A stretch of 64,000 nt of DNA. Origin: Pseudomonas sp. R-28-1W-6. Its GTDB lineage: Bacteria > Pseudomonadota > Gammaproteobacteria > Pseudomonadales > Pseudomonadaceae. Of the stretch, positions 17,937-26,517 are shown piece by piece (position 1 is the stretch's first letter; each line of letters starts with the position of its first letter). The DNA lies in the NCBI RefSeq assembly GCF_009799925.1, contig NZ_WELK01000007.1:18339-82338 (forward strand), given 5' to 3'. Made by a program: the position numbers and the translations under genes. Under the pieces are notes generated by a model, which searched no databases, had not been told where the DNA came from, and was given only the letters and a program-made list of their open reading frames with translations.

Positions 17937-20900
17937 TCAGCTCAGGCTCAGGTGGCGGCTGATCAGCGCGCGCAGGGCCGCCGGCTTGACCGGCTTGGCC
18001 AGGTAGTCGAGGCCGGCGGCATGCACCGCGGCCACCAGCTCCGGGCGGCCGTCGGCGCTGATCACCACGCCGGGCAGCGGTTCGCCCAGGCGGGTGCGCA
18101 GCCAGGCCATCAGCTCGGTGCCGGTGTCGCCCTCGTCGAGGTGGTAGTCGACCAGCGCCAGTTGCGGGCGCACGTCCTCGTCCAGCAGGTGTTCGCACTC
18201 CAGGCGGTTGCGCGCCGTCCATACCTGGCAGCCCCAGCGCGACAGCAGGCTGTGCATGCCGGTGAGGATGCTGTCCTCGTTGTCGATGCACAGCACCTGG
18301 GCGCCGCCGAGGGCCTGGCCGTTGAGCTCGCCGACCAGCCGCGGCGCCACGGCGCTGGCCTGCCTGGCCAGCGGCACGCTGACGCTGAACACGCTGCCCT
18401 TGCCCGGCCAGGAGCGCACTTCCAGGCGATGGCCGAGTACCCGGCACAGGCCGTCGGCGATCGCCAGGCCCAGGCCCAGGCCCTTCTCGGCGCGGGTCTG
18501 GTGGCTGTCCAGGCGCTTGAACTCCTCGAAGATCACCTTGCGCTTGTCCTCGGGGATGCCCGGGCCGCGGTCCCAGACCTCCAGGCGCAGGTTCTGCCCC
18601 TCGCGGCGCACGCCCAGCAGCACGTGGCCCTTGGCATAACGGAAGGCGTTGGTGAGGAAGTTCTGCAGCACCCGGCGCAGCAGCTTGGGGTCGCTTTCGA
18701 TGCGCAGCTGGCTCGAGCGCAGGCGGAAGTCCACCCCCTGTTCCTGGGCCAGGGCCTTGAACTCGGCGCCCAGGGCCTCGAACAGCTGGCCCAGCGGGAA
18801 GCTGCTGAGGTCCGGGGTGATGCGGCCGTTCTCCAGGCGCGAGATGTCCAGCAGGTCGCTGATCAGGTCTTCGGCCGAACGCAGCGAGCTGTCTAGGTGA
18901 CGCACCAGTTCCTGGGCCTCGCGCGGCAGGGCCTCCTGCTGGTGGGAGAGGGCGGCGGAGAACAGCCGGGCGGCGTTCAGCGGCTGCATCAGGTCGTGGC
19001 TGACCGCGGCGAGGAAGCGCGTCTTCGACTGGTTGGCGGCCTCGGCAACGCCCTTGGCCTCGGTGAGCGCCTGGTTCAACAGGGAGAGTTCCCGGGTGCG
19101 CGCCGCGACCCGCTGCTCCAGGCCTTCGTTGGCCTCCTTGAGGGCCCGTTCGGCCTCGCGGAACTCGGTGATGTCGGTGAAGCTCATGACGAAGCCGCCG
19201 CCGGGCATCGGGTTGCCGATCAGCTCGATGACCCGGCCGTTGGGGAACAGCCGTTCCGAGGTGTGGGCGGTGCCCTGGCGCATCCAGTACAGGCGCTTCT
19301 CCACGTGCTTGTCGGCTTCGCCCGGGCCGCACAGGCCGCGCTCGGCGTTGTAGCGGATGATGTTGGCGATCGGCCGGCCGACGCTGATCAGCCCTTCCGG
19401 GTAGTCGAACAGCTCCAGGTAGCGGTGGTTCCAGGCCACCAGGCGCAGGGACTGGTCGACCACGCTGATGCCCTGGGTGATGTTCTCGATCGCGCCCTGC
19501 AGCAGGGCGCGGTTGAACTGCAGCACCTCGGAGGCTTCGTCGACGATGCGCACCACGTCCTCGACCTGCATCTCGCGGCCTTCGATGGCCGCGCGCACCA
19601 CGGCGCGGGTGCTGGATGCGCCGAGCACGCCGGCGAGCAGGCGCTCGGTGTGGGCGATCCACTCGCTGTTGGCGCTCTGGGTCGGGTTGAACGGCTTGTC
19701 CTGCTGGTAGGCGAAGCGCATGAAGCTCTGCCGGGCGCGCTCCTCGCCGACGAAGCGGGCGGCCAGTTCCTGCAGGTCGGCGACTTGGACCGCCAGCAGG
19801 TTGCGGCTGCCCGGGCGGGCGGCGATTTCCTGGCCGATGAAGCGCCCGGCCTGCCAGTGCTCGGAGACCCGCGTGCGCGAGAACCAGGACACCCAGCCGA
19901 ACAGCAGCCAGTTGCCGGCCAGCGACAGCAGCACGCCGCGGGTCAGCGGGTCGATGTCGAAGCCGACCGGGTAATACAGCAGCTCCGGCAGCAGCGGGAA
20001 GCTGTCCAGCGACCAGCGCAGGCCGCCGGCCACCAGCGGCAGGACCAGGATGTAGAACCACAGCGCGCAGCCGGCGGCCAGGCCGGCGAACACGCCGCGG
20101 CGGTTGGCCTGCTTCCACACCAGGGCGCCGAACATGGCCGGCGCCAGCTGGGCGATGGCGGCGAACGACAGCTGGCCGATGGTGGCCAGGCTGGCATTGG
20201 TGCCGAGCAGGCGGTAGCACACGTAGGCCAGCAGCAGGATGGCCACGATGCTGACCCGGCGGGCGCTGAGCATCCAGTGGCGGAAGGCCTCGAACGGCCG
20301 CTCGGCGCTCTGCCGGCGCAGCAGCACCGGCAGCAGCATGTCGTTGGAGATCATGGTCGACAGCGCCACCGAGGCGACGATGACCATGCCGGTGGCGGCC
20401 GAGGCGCCGCCGATGAAGGCCAGCAGGGCCAGGGCCGGATGGGCTTCGGCCAGCGGCAGGCTGATGACGAAGGAGTCCGGCTGCACGCCGGCCGGCAGCA
20501 GCAGCTGGCCGGCCAGGGCGATGGGGATGACGAACAGCGCGGCCAGCACCAGGTAGGCGGGGAACACCCAGCGTGCCAGGCGCAGGTCCTTGGGTTCGAT
20601 GTTCTCCACCACGGTGACGTGGAACTGCCGCGGCAGGCAGACGATGGCGGTCATGGCCAGTCCGGTCTGTACCAGCATCGCCGGCCAGTTCACCGTCTCC
20701 GCCCAGAATTCCTGCAGCGCCGGGGCCTGCACGGCCTGGCGCGACAGGTCGGCGAAACCGTCGAACAGACCCCAGGTGACGAACACGCCGACGGCGAGGA
20801 AGGCCAGCAGCTTGACCAGCGATTCGAAGGCGATCGCCAGGACCATGCCGCGGTGGTGCTCGGTGACATCCAGGTTGCGCGTGCCGAACAGCACGGTGAA

Positions 20901-21407
20901 CAGGGCCAGCACCAGGGAGATGATCAGCGCGGTGTCCTGGCCGCTGCTGGTGCTGGGCGTGGCGCCGATCAGCATGTTGATGCCGAGGACGATGCCCTTC
21001 AGCTGCAGGGCGATGTAGGGCAGGATGCCGACCAGGCAGATCAGCGCCACCACCACCGCCAGCGCCTGGGATTTGCCGTAGCGGGCGGCGATGAAGTCGG
21101 CGATCGAGGTGATGTTTTCCTGCTTGCTGATCATCACCATCTTCTGCAGCACCCAGGGGGCGAACAGCAGCAGGAGGATCGGCCCCAGGTAGATCGGCAG
21201 GAACGACCAGAGCTGGCCGGCGGCCTGGCCGACCGCGCCGAAGAAGGTCCAGCTGGTGCAGTACACCGCCAGCGACAGGCTGTAGACCCAGGCCCGCACC
21301 CGCGGCGACAGCGGCGCGCGGCGACGGTCGCCATAGAAGGCGATGGCGAACAGGATGGCCATGTAGACCAGGGCAACCAGGGCGATCAATCCGCCGGACA
21401 GCGACAT
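17937..21407 (-). CDS. Hybrid sensor histidine kinase with N-terminal sodium/solute symporter domain
   Basis: A 1156-residue membrane sensor. Residues 1 to about 480 form a PutP/SSSF-like symporter domain with about 13 hydrophobic helices (SWTFFGAVGQAAGQ near the start, later FIGGASAATGM). After a linker come a PAS domain (GAIENITQGISVVDQS), a coiled coil, the phosphoacceptor histidine H804 in VSHDLMQP, an ATPase domain (NFLTNAFRYAKG, DRGPGIP, GLGLGLAIADG) and a receiver domain with phosphoacceptor D1087 in LVDYHLDE. This layout is shared by CbrA-like and NahK-like pseudomonad sensors; the receiver makes it closer to the latter. No DNA-binding partner is adjacent. The start at 21407 gives MSLSGGLIALVAL, directly at the first helix. 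Confidence 0.92.
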   Translation of the reverse strand: MSLSGGLIALVALVYMAILFAIAFYGDRRRAPLSPRVRAWVYSLSLAVYCTSWTFFGAVGQAAGQLWSFLPIYLGPILLLLFAPWVLQKMVMISKQENITSIADFIAARYGKSQALAVVVALICLVGILPYIALQLKGIVLGINMLIGATPSTSSGQDTALIISLVLALFTVLFGTRNLDVTEHHRGMVLAIAFESLVKLLAFLAVGVFVTWGLFDGFADLSRQAVQAPALQEFWAETVNWPAMLVQTGLAMTAIVCLPRQFHVTVVENIEPKDLRLARWVFPAYLVLAALFVIPIALAGQLLLPAGVQPDSFVISLPLAEAHPALALLAFIGGASAATGMVIVASVALSTMISNDMLLPVLLRRQSAERPFEAFRHWMLSARRVSIVAILLLAYVCYRLLGTNASLATIGQLSFAAIAQLAPAMFGALVWKQANRRGVFAGLAAGCALWFYILVLPLVAGGLRWSLDSFPLLPELLYYPVGFDIDPLTRGVLLSLAGNWLLFGWVSWFSRTRVSEHWQAGRFIGQEIAARPGSRNLLAVQVADLQELAARFVGEERARQSFMRFAYQQDKPFNPTQSANSEWIAHTERLLAGVLGASSTRAVVRAAIEGREMQVEDVVRIVDEASEVLQFNRALLQGAIENITQGISVVDQSLRLVAWNHRYLELFDYPEGLISVGRPIANIIRYNAERGLCGPGEADKHVEKRLYWMRQGTAHTSERLFPNGRVIELIGNPMPGGGFVMSFTDITEFREAERALKEANEGLEQRVAARTRELSLLNQALTEAKGVAEAANQSKTRFLAAVSHDLMQPLNAARLFSAALSHQQEALPREAQELVRHLDSSLRSAEDLISDLLDISRLENGRITPDLSSFPLGQLFEALGAEFKALAQEQGVDFRLRSSQLRIESDPKLLRRVLQNFLTNAFRYAKGHVLLGVRREGQNLRLEVWDRGPGIPEDKRKVIFEEFKRLDSHQTRAEKGLGLGLAIADGLCRVLGHRLEVRSWPGKGSVFSVSVPLARQASAVAPRLVGELNGQALGGAQVLCIDNEDSILTGMHSLLSRWGCQVWTARNRLECEHLLDEDVRPQLALVDYHLDEGDTGTELMAWLRTRLGEPLPGVVISADGRPELVAAVHAAGLDYLAKPVKPAALRALISRHLSLS

Positions 21408-21597
21408 GCAGACTCCACAATGAATATGGCCCGGGCAACTCCGGGCGGCACCAGCCATCCGGCGCGGCCGGTGGGCTAGAGCGTAGTCTCGCATGGGCCG
21501 CGCGTGCCGTCAGGCCGACCATGGTCGCAAGCGGCTTGAGCCGGCTGCATGGCCCTGTTAGCGTGGCCGGCCGTGGTCGTTCTACCGGAGTTTCGCG

Positions 21598-22167
21598 ATG
21601 TTTCAGCCGCACCCCATAGCCCTGCAGCAGGGCGCCTTGCGCCTCGACCCGCTGGTCGAGGCCGACCTGCCCGGCCTGCTGGCGCTGGCCGAGGCCAATC
21701 GCGAGTCTCAGCAGTACATGAGCGGCACCACGCGTCCGGACTGGTACCGCACGGCCCTGGCCGAGCACCGCGCGCAGACGGCGGTGGTCTTCGCCGTCCG
21801 CCTGGCCGGCGAGCTGGTCGGCACCACGCGTTTCTTCGACTTCAATGCGGCGCTGCCGGCCGCCGAGATCGGCTACACCTGGCTGGACAGCCGCCAGCAC
21901 GGCACCGGGCTGAACAGCATGATCAAGTACCTGCTGCTGCGTCATGCCTTCGAGGACTGGCGCCTGGTGCGCGTGCAGCTGAAGACGGCGGCGAGCAATC
22001 TGCGCTCGCAGCGCGCCATCGAGAAGCTCGGTGCGGTGCGCGAGGGCCTGTTGCGCAACCACCGGCGCCTGGCCGACGGCCGCCTCGACGACACGGTGCT
22101 GTACAGCATCACCGACAGCGAGTGGCCGCAGGTCAAGCAGCAGCTGGAGGCGCGCTTCGGTGCCTGA
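21598..22167 (+). CDS. GNAT family N-acetyltransferase (RimJ/RimL-like)
   Basis: Acetyl-CoA-dependent acyltransferase of 189 residues. The acceptor half ends at GTTRFFDFNAAL. The IGYTWLDSRQHGTGLN segment corresponds to the acetyl-CoA binding motif A of RimJ/RimL-type enzymes, and the final ASNLRSQRAIEKLGAVREG is the typical motif B. The substrate is unknown. Its end overlaps the GTG start of the AraC regulator by eight bases, so the pair is likely cotranscribed. It diverges from the histidine kinase gene over about 190 bases. Confidence 0.88.
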   Translation: MFQPHPIALQQGALRLDPLVEADLPGLLALAEANRESQQYMSGTTRPDWYRTALAEHRAQTAVVFAVRLAGELVGTTRFFDFNAALPAAEIGYTWLDSRQHGTGLNSMIKYLLLRHAFEDWRLVRVQLKTAASNLRSQRAIEKLGAVREGLLRNHRRLADGRLDDTVLYSITDSEWPQVKQQLEARFGA

Positions 22168-22999
22168 GCCGGCGAGCGCCGAGGAACAGTCGCGCTTCAG
22201 CGCGGTGGCGGAGCTGGACGGTCTCGAACTGCTCAGCGCGCGCTTCATTGACCACAGCTTCGCCCCCCATGTGCACGACAGCTACGCCATCGCGGTGCTG
22301 GAGGAGGGTGCCGAACGCTACCGCTATCGCGGCGCCGAACACCTGGCGGCGGCCGGCAGCTTCGCCCTGCTCAACCCGGACGAGGTGCACACCGGCTCCA
22401 AGGCCAGCGAGCAGGGCTGGCGCTACCGGGTGTTCTATCCGCATCCCGGGCAGCTGCAGGGGCTGCTGGCGGAGCTGGAACTGCCCCACGGCAGCGCGCC
22501 GATGTTCCATGGCAGCGTGCACCGCGATGCCGACCTGGTCGGCGCCCTGCTGCGCCTGCACCGCCTGCTCGAACACCCCGACACCCCGGCCCTGCAGCGC
22601 CAGACCCGCTGGCGCGAGGTCATGCTGCAGCTGTTGCAGCGCCATGCGCGGGTGCCCGCGGTCCGGGCGCCCGGCCAGGAGCCGCAGGCGGTGGCGCGGG
22701 CCAAGGAGCTGCTGGCCGCCAGCCTGAGCGAGCCGCCGGCCCTGGAACAGCTGGCGCAAGCGGTGAACCTGTCGCCATTCCACTTCGCCCGGGTGTTCCG
22801 CCGCGCCACCGGCCTGCCGCCGCATGCCTGGCTGCGGCAGCGCCGCCTGGAACAGGCGCGGGCCCTGCTCAGGGGCGGCTGCGCACCGCTGGAGGTGGCG
22901 CTGCGCCTGGGTTTCGCCGACCAGAGCCACCTCAGTCGGCAGTTCAAGCAGGCCTACGGCATCGCCCCTGGCGCCTACCGCAGCGCCTGCGTCGGCTGA
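22160..22999 (+). CDS. AraC-family transcriptional regulator
   Basis: A 279-residue regulator with an N-terminal cupin-type AraC binding domain (SFAPHVHDSYAIAVLEEG near residue 35) and a C-terminal double helix-turn-helix (LAQAVNLSPFHFARVFRRA and LEVALRLGFADQSHLSRQF). The GTG start at 22160 overlaps the GNAT stop. The adjacent azlCD genes read the same way 146 bases later; AraC regulators beside AzlCD exporters are common, so it probably controls them, but a REP element lies between. Confidence 0.88.
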   Translation: MPEPASAEEQSRFSAVAELDGLELLSARFIDHSFAPHVHDSYAIAVLEEGAERYRYRGAEHLAAAGSFALLNPDEVHTGSKASEQGWRYRVFYPHPGQLQGLLAELELPHGSAPMFHGSVHRDADLVGALLRLHRLLEHPDTPALQRQTRWREVMLQLLQRHARVPAVRAPGQEPQAVARAKELLAASLSEPPALEQLAQAVNLSPFHFARVFRRATGLPPHAWLRQRRLEQARALLRGGCAPLEVALRLGFADQSHLSRQFKQAYGIAPGAYRSACVG

Positions 23000-23034
23000 G
23001 TCGTCGCCCAGCCCGCAGCTGAGCGGCCGGCTCT

Positions 23035-23064
23035 TGTGGGAGCGGCGTCAGCCGCGATAGCGCG
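23035..23064. repeat. REP-like unit, family B
   Basis: TGTGGGAGCGGCGTCAGCCGCGA at 23035-23057 is a family B unit between the AraC gene and azlC. Confidence 0.7.
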
Positions 23065-23145
23065 GTGCCCGGCTGACCGATTGCGCAAGATCGTTCAAGA
23101 CGCACGGCGCACGAGCGGCTAGCCTCACGCTCTCAAGGAGGTTCC

Positions 23146-23856
23146 ATGTCCCGTCATCACGAATTCCTGCAGGGCGCCCGCGACATGCTGCCGATGCTGC
23201 TCGGCGCCATTCCCTTCGGCATCATCTTCGGCAGCCTGGCCGGTGCCGCCGGCCTCACGCCCTGGCAGACCATCGGCATGTCCGTGCTGGTGTTTGCCGG
23301 TTCGGCGCAGTTCATCGCCATCAGCCTGCTCGGCGGCGGCGCGACCCTGGCCGTGCTGCTGCTCACCACCTTCGTGGTCAACCTGCGCCACGCCCTGTAC
23401 AGCGCCAGCCTGCAGCCCTTCGTGCGTCATCTGCCGCGACGCTGGCGCATGCCGCTGGCCTTCTGGCTGACCGACGAGGCGTTCGCCGTGGTCCAGCATC
23501 GCTATGCCGAGACGGATGCCTCGCCGCACAAGCACTGGTACTTCCTCGGTGCGGCGCTGGCCATGTACCTGAACTGGCAGCTGTGCACCCTGATCGGCCT
23601 GCTGTTCGGCCAGGCGGTGCCGAACATCGCGGCCTGGGGGCTGGACTTCGCCATGCTCGCCACCTTCATCGGCATCGTCGTGCCGATGCTGCGCAGTCGC
23701 CCGCAGGTGGCGGCGGCGCTGGTGGCCGGGGCGGTGGCCCTGGCCTGTCACGGCCTGCCGTACAAGCTCGGGCTGATGGCGGCGGCGTTCAGCGGCATCC
23801 TGGTCGGCGTGCTGCTGGAGCGGCGCAGGCAAAGCCTGCTGGAGGCGCCGCTGTGA
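23146..23856 (+). CDS. azlC: AzlC family branched-chain amino acid exporter, large subunit
   Basis: Integral membrane protein of 236 residues, the usual AzlC/BrnF length, with about six hydrophobic segments. Conserved features are AIPFGIIFGSLA near residue 21, VFAGSAQFIAISLL and VVNLRHALYSAS. AzlCD/BrnFE pairs export branched-chain amino acids or methionine. The start has AAGGAGG upstream. Its TGA overlaps the azlD ATG by one base, indicating translational coupling. Confidence 0.92.
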   Translation: MSRHHEFLQGARDMLPMLLGAIPFGIIFGSLAGAAGLTPWQTIGMSVLVFAGSAQFIAISLLGGGATLAVLLLTTFVVNLRHALYSASLQPFVRHLPRRWRMPLAFWLTDEAFAVVQHRYAETDASPHKHWYFLGAALAMYLNWQLCTLIGLLFGQAVPNIAAWGLDFAMLATFIGIVVPMLRSRPQVAAALVAGAVALACHGLPYKLGLMAAAFSGILVGVLLERRRQSLLEAPL

Positions 23857-24185
23857 TGGCCAACTGGACCCTGATTCTCGGCATGCTGGCGATCACCTTC
23901 GCCATCCGTTACAGCCTGTTCGCCTTCCCCGACCTGCAGTTTCCGCCGCTGGTGCGCCAGGGCCTGCATTACGTGCCGACCGCGGTGCTCACCGCCATCG
24001 TCGTGCCCGGCATGCTGCTGCCGGACGGCCAGCACTGGGCCGTACGGCTGGACAACGCCTACCTGCTGGCCGGACTGTCGACCATCGCCATCGCCGCGCT
24101 GACCCGTCACCTGCTGGCGACCATCGCCGGCGGGCTGCTGGTGTTCTTCCTGCTGCGCGCCTGGCTCGGGCAGTTGCCGATCTAG
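23856..24185 (+). CDS. azlD: AzlD family branched-chain amino acid exporter, small subunit
   Basis: Small membrane protein of 109 residues with about four hydrophobic segments and the family-typical FAIRYSLFA near residue 15 and RQGLHYVPTAVLTAIVVP in the middle. It is the obligate partner of AzlC in the exporter. The ATG at 23856 overlaps the azlC stop (TGATG). A hairpin follows the stop. Confidence 0.9.
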   Translation: MANWTLILGMLAITFAIRYSLFAFPDLQFPPLVRQGLHYVPTAVLTAIVVPGMLLPDGQHWAVRLDNAYLLAGLSTIAIAALTRHLLATIAGGLLVFFLLRAWLGQLPI

Positions 24186-24192
24186 AACGGCA

Positions 24193-24214
24193 AACGGCCT
24201 CTTGCGAGGCCGTT
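24193..24214. terminator. Hairpin between convergent azlD and TonB receptor genes
   Basis: AACGGCCTC (24193-24201) pairs with GAGGCCGTT (24206-24214) across a TTGC loop. The T-run is weak in both directions, so it is a likely shared terminator of moderate quality. Confidence 0.6.
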
Positions 24215-24233
24215 CGTGTCATGCGGGGCGGGA

Positions 24234-26342
24234 TCAGAAATCGACCTGGTAACCCAGGGTGAAGGTACGCCCGCGCCCGGCGAAGTACTGGTCGTCGCGG
24301 GTGCTGCCGGCCTGGGCGTAGTAGGTCATGTAGTCGCGGTTGAGCAGGTTCTCGATGCCCAGACTGGCCTCGCCGACCGGCAGGCGGTAGCCGACGGAGG
24401 CATCCACCAGGCTGTAGCCGTCGAAGTTCAGGCCGGGGCTGTCGAAGCCGCGGCTGGCGTAGTGGTTGACCTGCAGGCGGCTGTTGAGCTGCTCGCTCCA
24501 GGTGGCCTGCCAGCTCAGGCCGTAGCGGTCCGGGGCGATGTTGGCGCCGTCCAGGTCGGTGTCCACGTCGCCATCGCCATCGGTGTCGGACTGGCCGTTG
24601 AGCTGGGCGTAGGTCGCCTGCAGGCGGTGCACCTCGCTGACCTGCCAGCCGGCGCTGGCCTCCACGCCGTCGATCTCGGTGCGCTCGCGGCGCACCTGGT
24701 AGACCCCGCCGACGCTATCCAGGCGCGAGCCGAGGTCGGCATCGGACTCGAAATAGCTGATCTCCATGTCGACCGTCTGCCAGTTCAGGCGCAGGCCGAT
24801 CTCGCGGTTGTCGGTGACGATCGGCTGCAGGTCGAGGAACTGCTCGACGCTCTGGTTGGGCTGGCTGATGGCCCGCAGTACGCGGCCCACGTCGGGCATA
24901 CCGAAGCCTTCCGAGTAGTTGGCGAAGACCTGCGCCCAGTCGTTGACCTGGTAGACCAGGCCGGCGTTGTACAGGGTTTCCTCGAAGTTCGGCTTGCCGC
25001 CCTCGACGGTGACGCCGCCAGCGGGCTTGGTGGTCGAGGCGATGGTCCGGAAGCTGTCGACTTCCAGCTCGGCGAACTCGTGACGCACGCCGCCGTGCAG
25101 GGTCAGGCGCTCGGTGGCGCGGACCTCGGCCTGGAGGAAGGGCGCCAGGTTCTGGAATACGGTCTCCGGCACCCACTCGCGGTCGGTGGCGATCAGCATC
25201 TGGCTGGTGGTGTCCTGCAGGAAGTCCAGGCCGCCGGTGAGCTTGAGGTAGCCGTCGAGCATGTCGTCGCGGCTCAGGGTCAACTTGCCGCCGTACTTGT
25301 CGGACTCGTTCTGCGACTGGTCGAACAGGGTGCCGGGCGGAGCGATGCTGGCATCCTGGAAGGCACTCAGGGTGCCGCCGCCGTAGCGGGCGCGGAAACG
25401 CTGGCTGTAGAGCTGGGCGGTGAGCAGGTTGCCGGCCAGGTCGGTATTGCTGTAGGTCAGGCTGGTGGCCAGTACCTCGTTCTGCGGCGCCTTGCCCAGC
25501 GGCTCGCCCTTGCGCGAGGTGGTCGGGGTGCCGGCGTCGCGGTCGCCGGGGACGTTGACGTATTGGTGGTCGCCTTCCAGTTCGAAGCGATTGACCATCA
25601 GCGCCAGATTCTGCTCGGCATCGAACCAGTAGCCCAGCTTGAGCAGCAGGTCGGTGCTGGTGGAATCCATGATGTCGCCCTGGGTGTCGTCGACGCCAAT
25701 CAGCTGGCCGTCGGCGTCGTAGAACATGCCGCGGGTCTGGCCGCTGATGGCGGCCAGGTAGTCCCAGTCGCCTTCGCTGCCTTCGACGCGGTAGTCCAGC
25801 TTGTAGCCCAGGCCGTCGCCGTCGAAGTCGTCGCCGGCCTCCAGGCTGACGCCGGCATGCTGTTTCAGGCTGCCGCCCTGGGGGCGGCGGGTGACGTAGT
25901 TGATGATGCCGCCGGTGGCGCCCAGACCGTGTTCGGCGCTGGCACCGTGGATGACCTCGATGCGCTCGACCATCGACAGGTCGATGGTGTAACCGTCGCG
26001 GCCACCAGCGCGCAGCGGGGTGGACTGCGGCACGCCATCGATCATCACCAGCGCCGCACGCCCGCGGAAGGTCTCGCCGGCGTTGCTCAGCTTCTGCCGG
26101 CTCGGCGAGTAGGACGGGATCAGGTTGCTCAGCACCTGGCCGTGGTCGCTGGTGATCGCCAGTTGCTGTTCGATCTGCTCGCGGCTGATCACGGTGATCT
26201 TCTGCGGGGTCTTGCCGGCCTCGCTGTGCGAGCGGGTGGCGCTGATGGCGGTGCTTTCCAGTTGCAGGATTTCCTTGGCCTGGCTGGTCGGAGCCAGAAG
26301 GGCGAGGGAGATCGAGAGGCAGAGGTGGGTCTTGCGGAACAT
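24234..26342 (-). CDS. TonB-dependent outer-membrane receptor (siderophore type)
   Basis: Outer-membrane gated channel of 702 residues. A signal peptide ends near TSQA at residue 22, followed by a TonB-box-like region, a plug domain (DGVPQSTPLR, VERIEVIHGASAEHGLGATGG around 120-145) and a 22-strand barrel ending in a C-terminal phenylalanine. The plug resembles IutA/hydroxamate-siderophore receptors, but the ligand cannot be fixed. Two acidic, EF-hand-like loops stand out, at about residues 167-178 (DDFDGDG) and 584-598 (DTDGDGDVDTD). It diverges from an MFS-acyltransferase gene; the shared region has an AT-rich palindrome that could be a Fur site. Confidence 0.88.
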   Translation of the reverse strand: MFRKTHLCLSISLALLAPTSQAKEILQLESTAISATRSHSEAGKTPQKITVISREQIEQQLAITSDHGQVLSNLIPSYSPSRQKLSNAGETFRGRAALVMIDGVPQSTPLRAGGRDGYTIDLSMVERIEVIHGASAEHGLGATGGIINYVTRRPQGGSLKQHAGVSLEAGDDFDGDGLGYKLDYRVEGSEGDWDYLAAISGQTRGMFYDADGQLIGVDDTQGDIMDSTSTDLLLKLGYWFDAEQNLALMVNRFELEGDHQYVNVPGDRDAGTPTTSRKGEPLGKAPQNEVLATSLTYSNTDLAGNLLTAQLYSQRFRARYGGGTLSAFQDASIAPPGTLFDQSQNESDKYGGKLTLSRDDMLDGYLKLTGGLDFLQDTTSQMLIATDREWVPETVFQNLAPFLQAEVRATERLTLHGGVRHEFAELEVDSFRTIASTTKPAGGVTVEGGKPNFEETLYNAGLVYQVNDWAQVFANYSEGFGMPDVGRVLRAISQPNQSVEQFLDLQPIVTDNREIGLRLNWQTVDMEISYFESDADLGSRLDSVGGVYQVRRERTEIDGVEASAGWQVSEVHRLQATYAQLNGQSDTDGDGDVDTDLDGANIAPDRYGLSWQATWSEQLNSRLQVNHYASRGFDSPGLNFDGYSLVDASVGYRLPVGEASLGIENLLNRDYMTYYAQAGSTRDDQYFAGRGRTFTLGYQVDF

Positions 26343-26398
26343 TGCGTGCTCACTCGGAGAGGTTGGCGATTCTGAGAGGGCACGGAATTTAATCTAAT

Positions 26399-26413
26399 TG
26401 CAAACAATTTGCA
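26399..26413. promoter_or_regulatory. Palindrome in the divergent TonB receptor/MFS promoter region
   Basis: TGCAAA-CAA-TTTGCA is a perfect 6-3-6 inverted repeat in an AT-rich patch 57 bases upstream of the receptor start. It has some Fur-box character on its minus strand, but the match is partial; another regulator is possible. Confidence 0.4.
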
Positions 26414-26517
26414 TTAAGATATTGCTGCATTTCGAGCATCGCGGGTGTGGCTTTGTCGGGGGCAGATGCTGTCCAATGCGGGACGGCGTTTGCCGCTTCG
26501 CTACAGGTACAAGGACG

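Noticed and set aside
17782..22248. A 1488-codon minus-strand frame over the histidine kinase
   Set aside because: It is an out-of-frame shadow of the kinase, rich in Arg, Pro, Ala and Gly, with no coherent domain. The kinase frame has clear symporter, PAS, kinase and receiver motifs.
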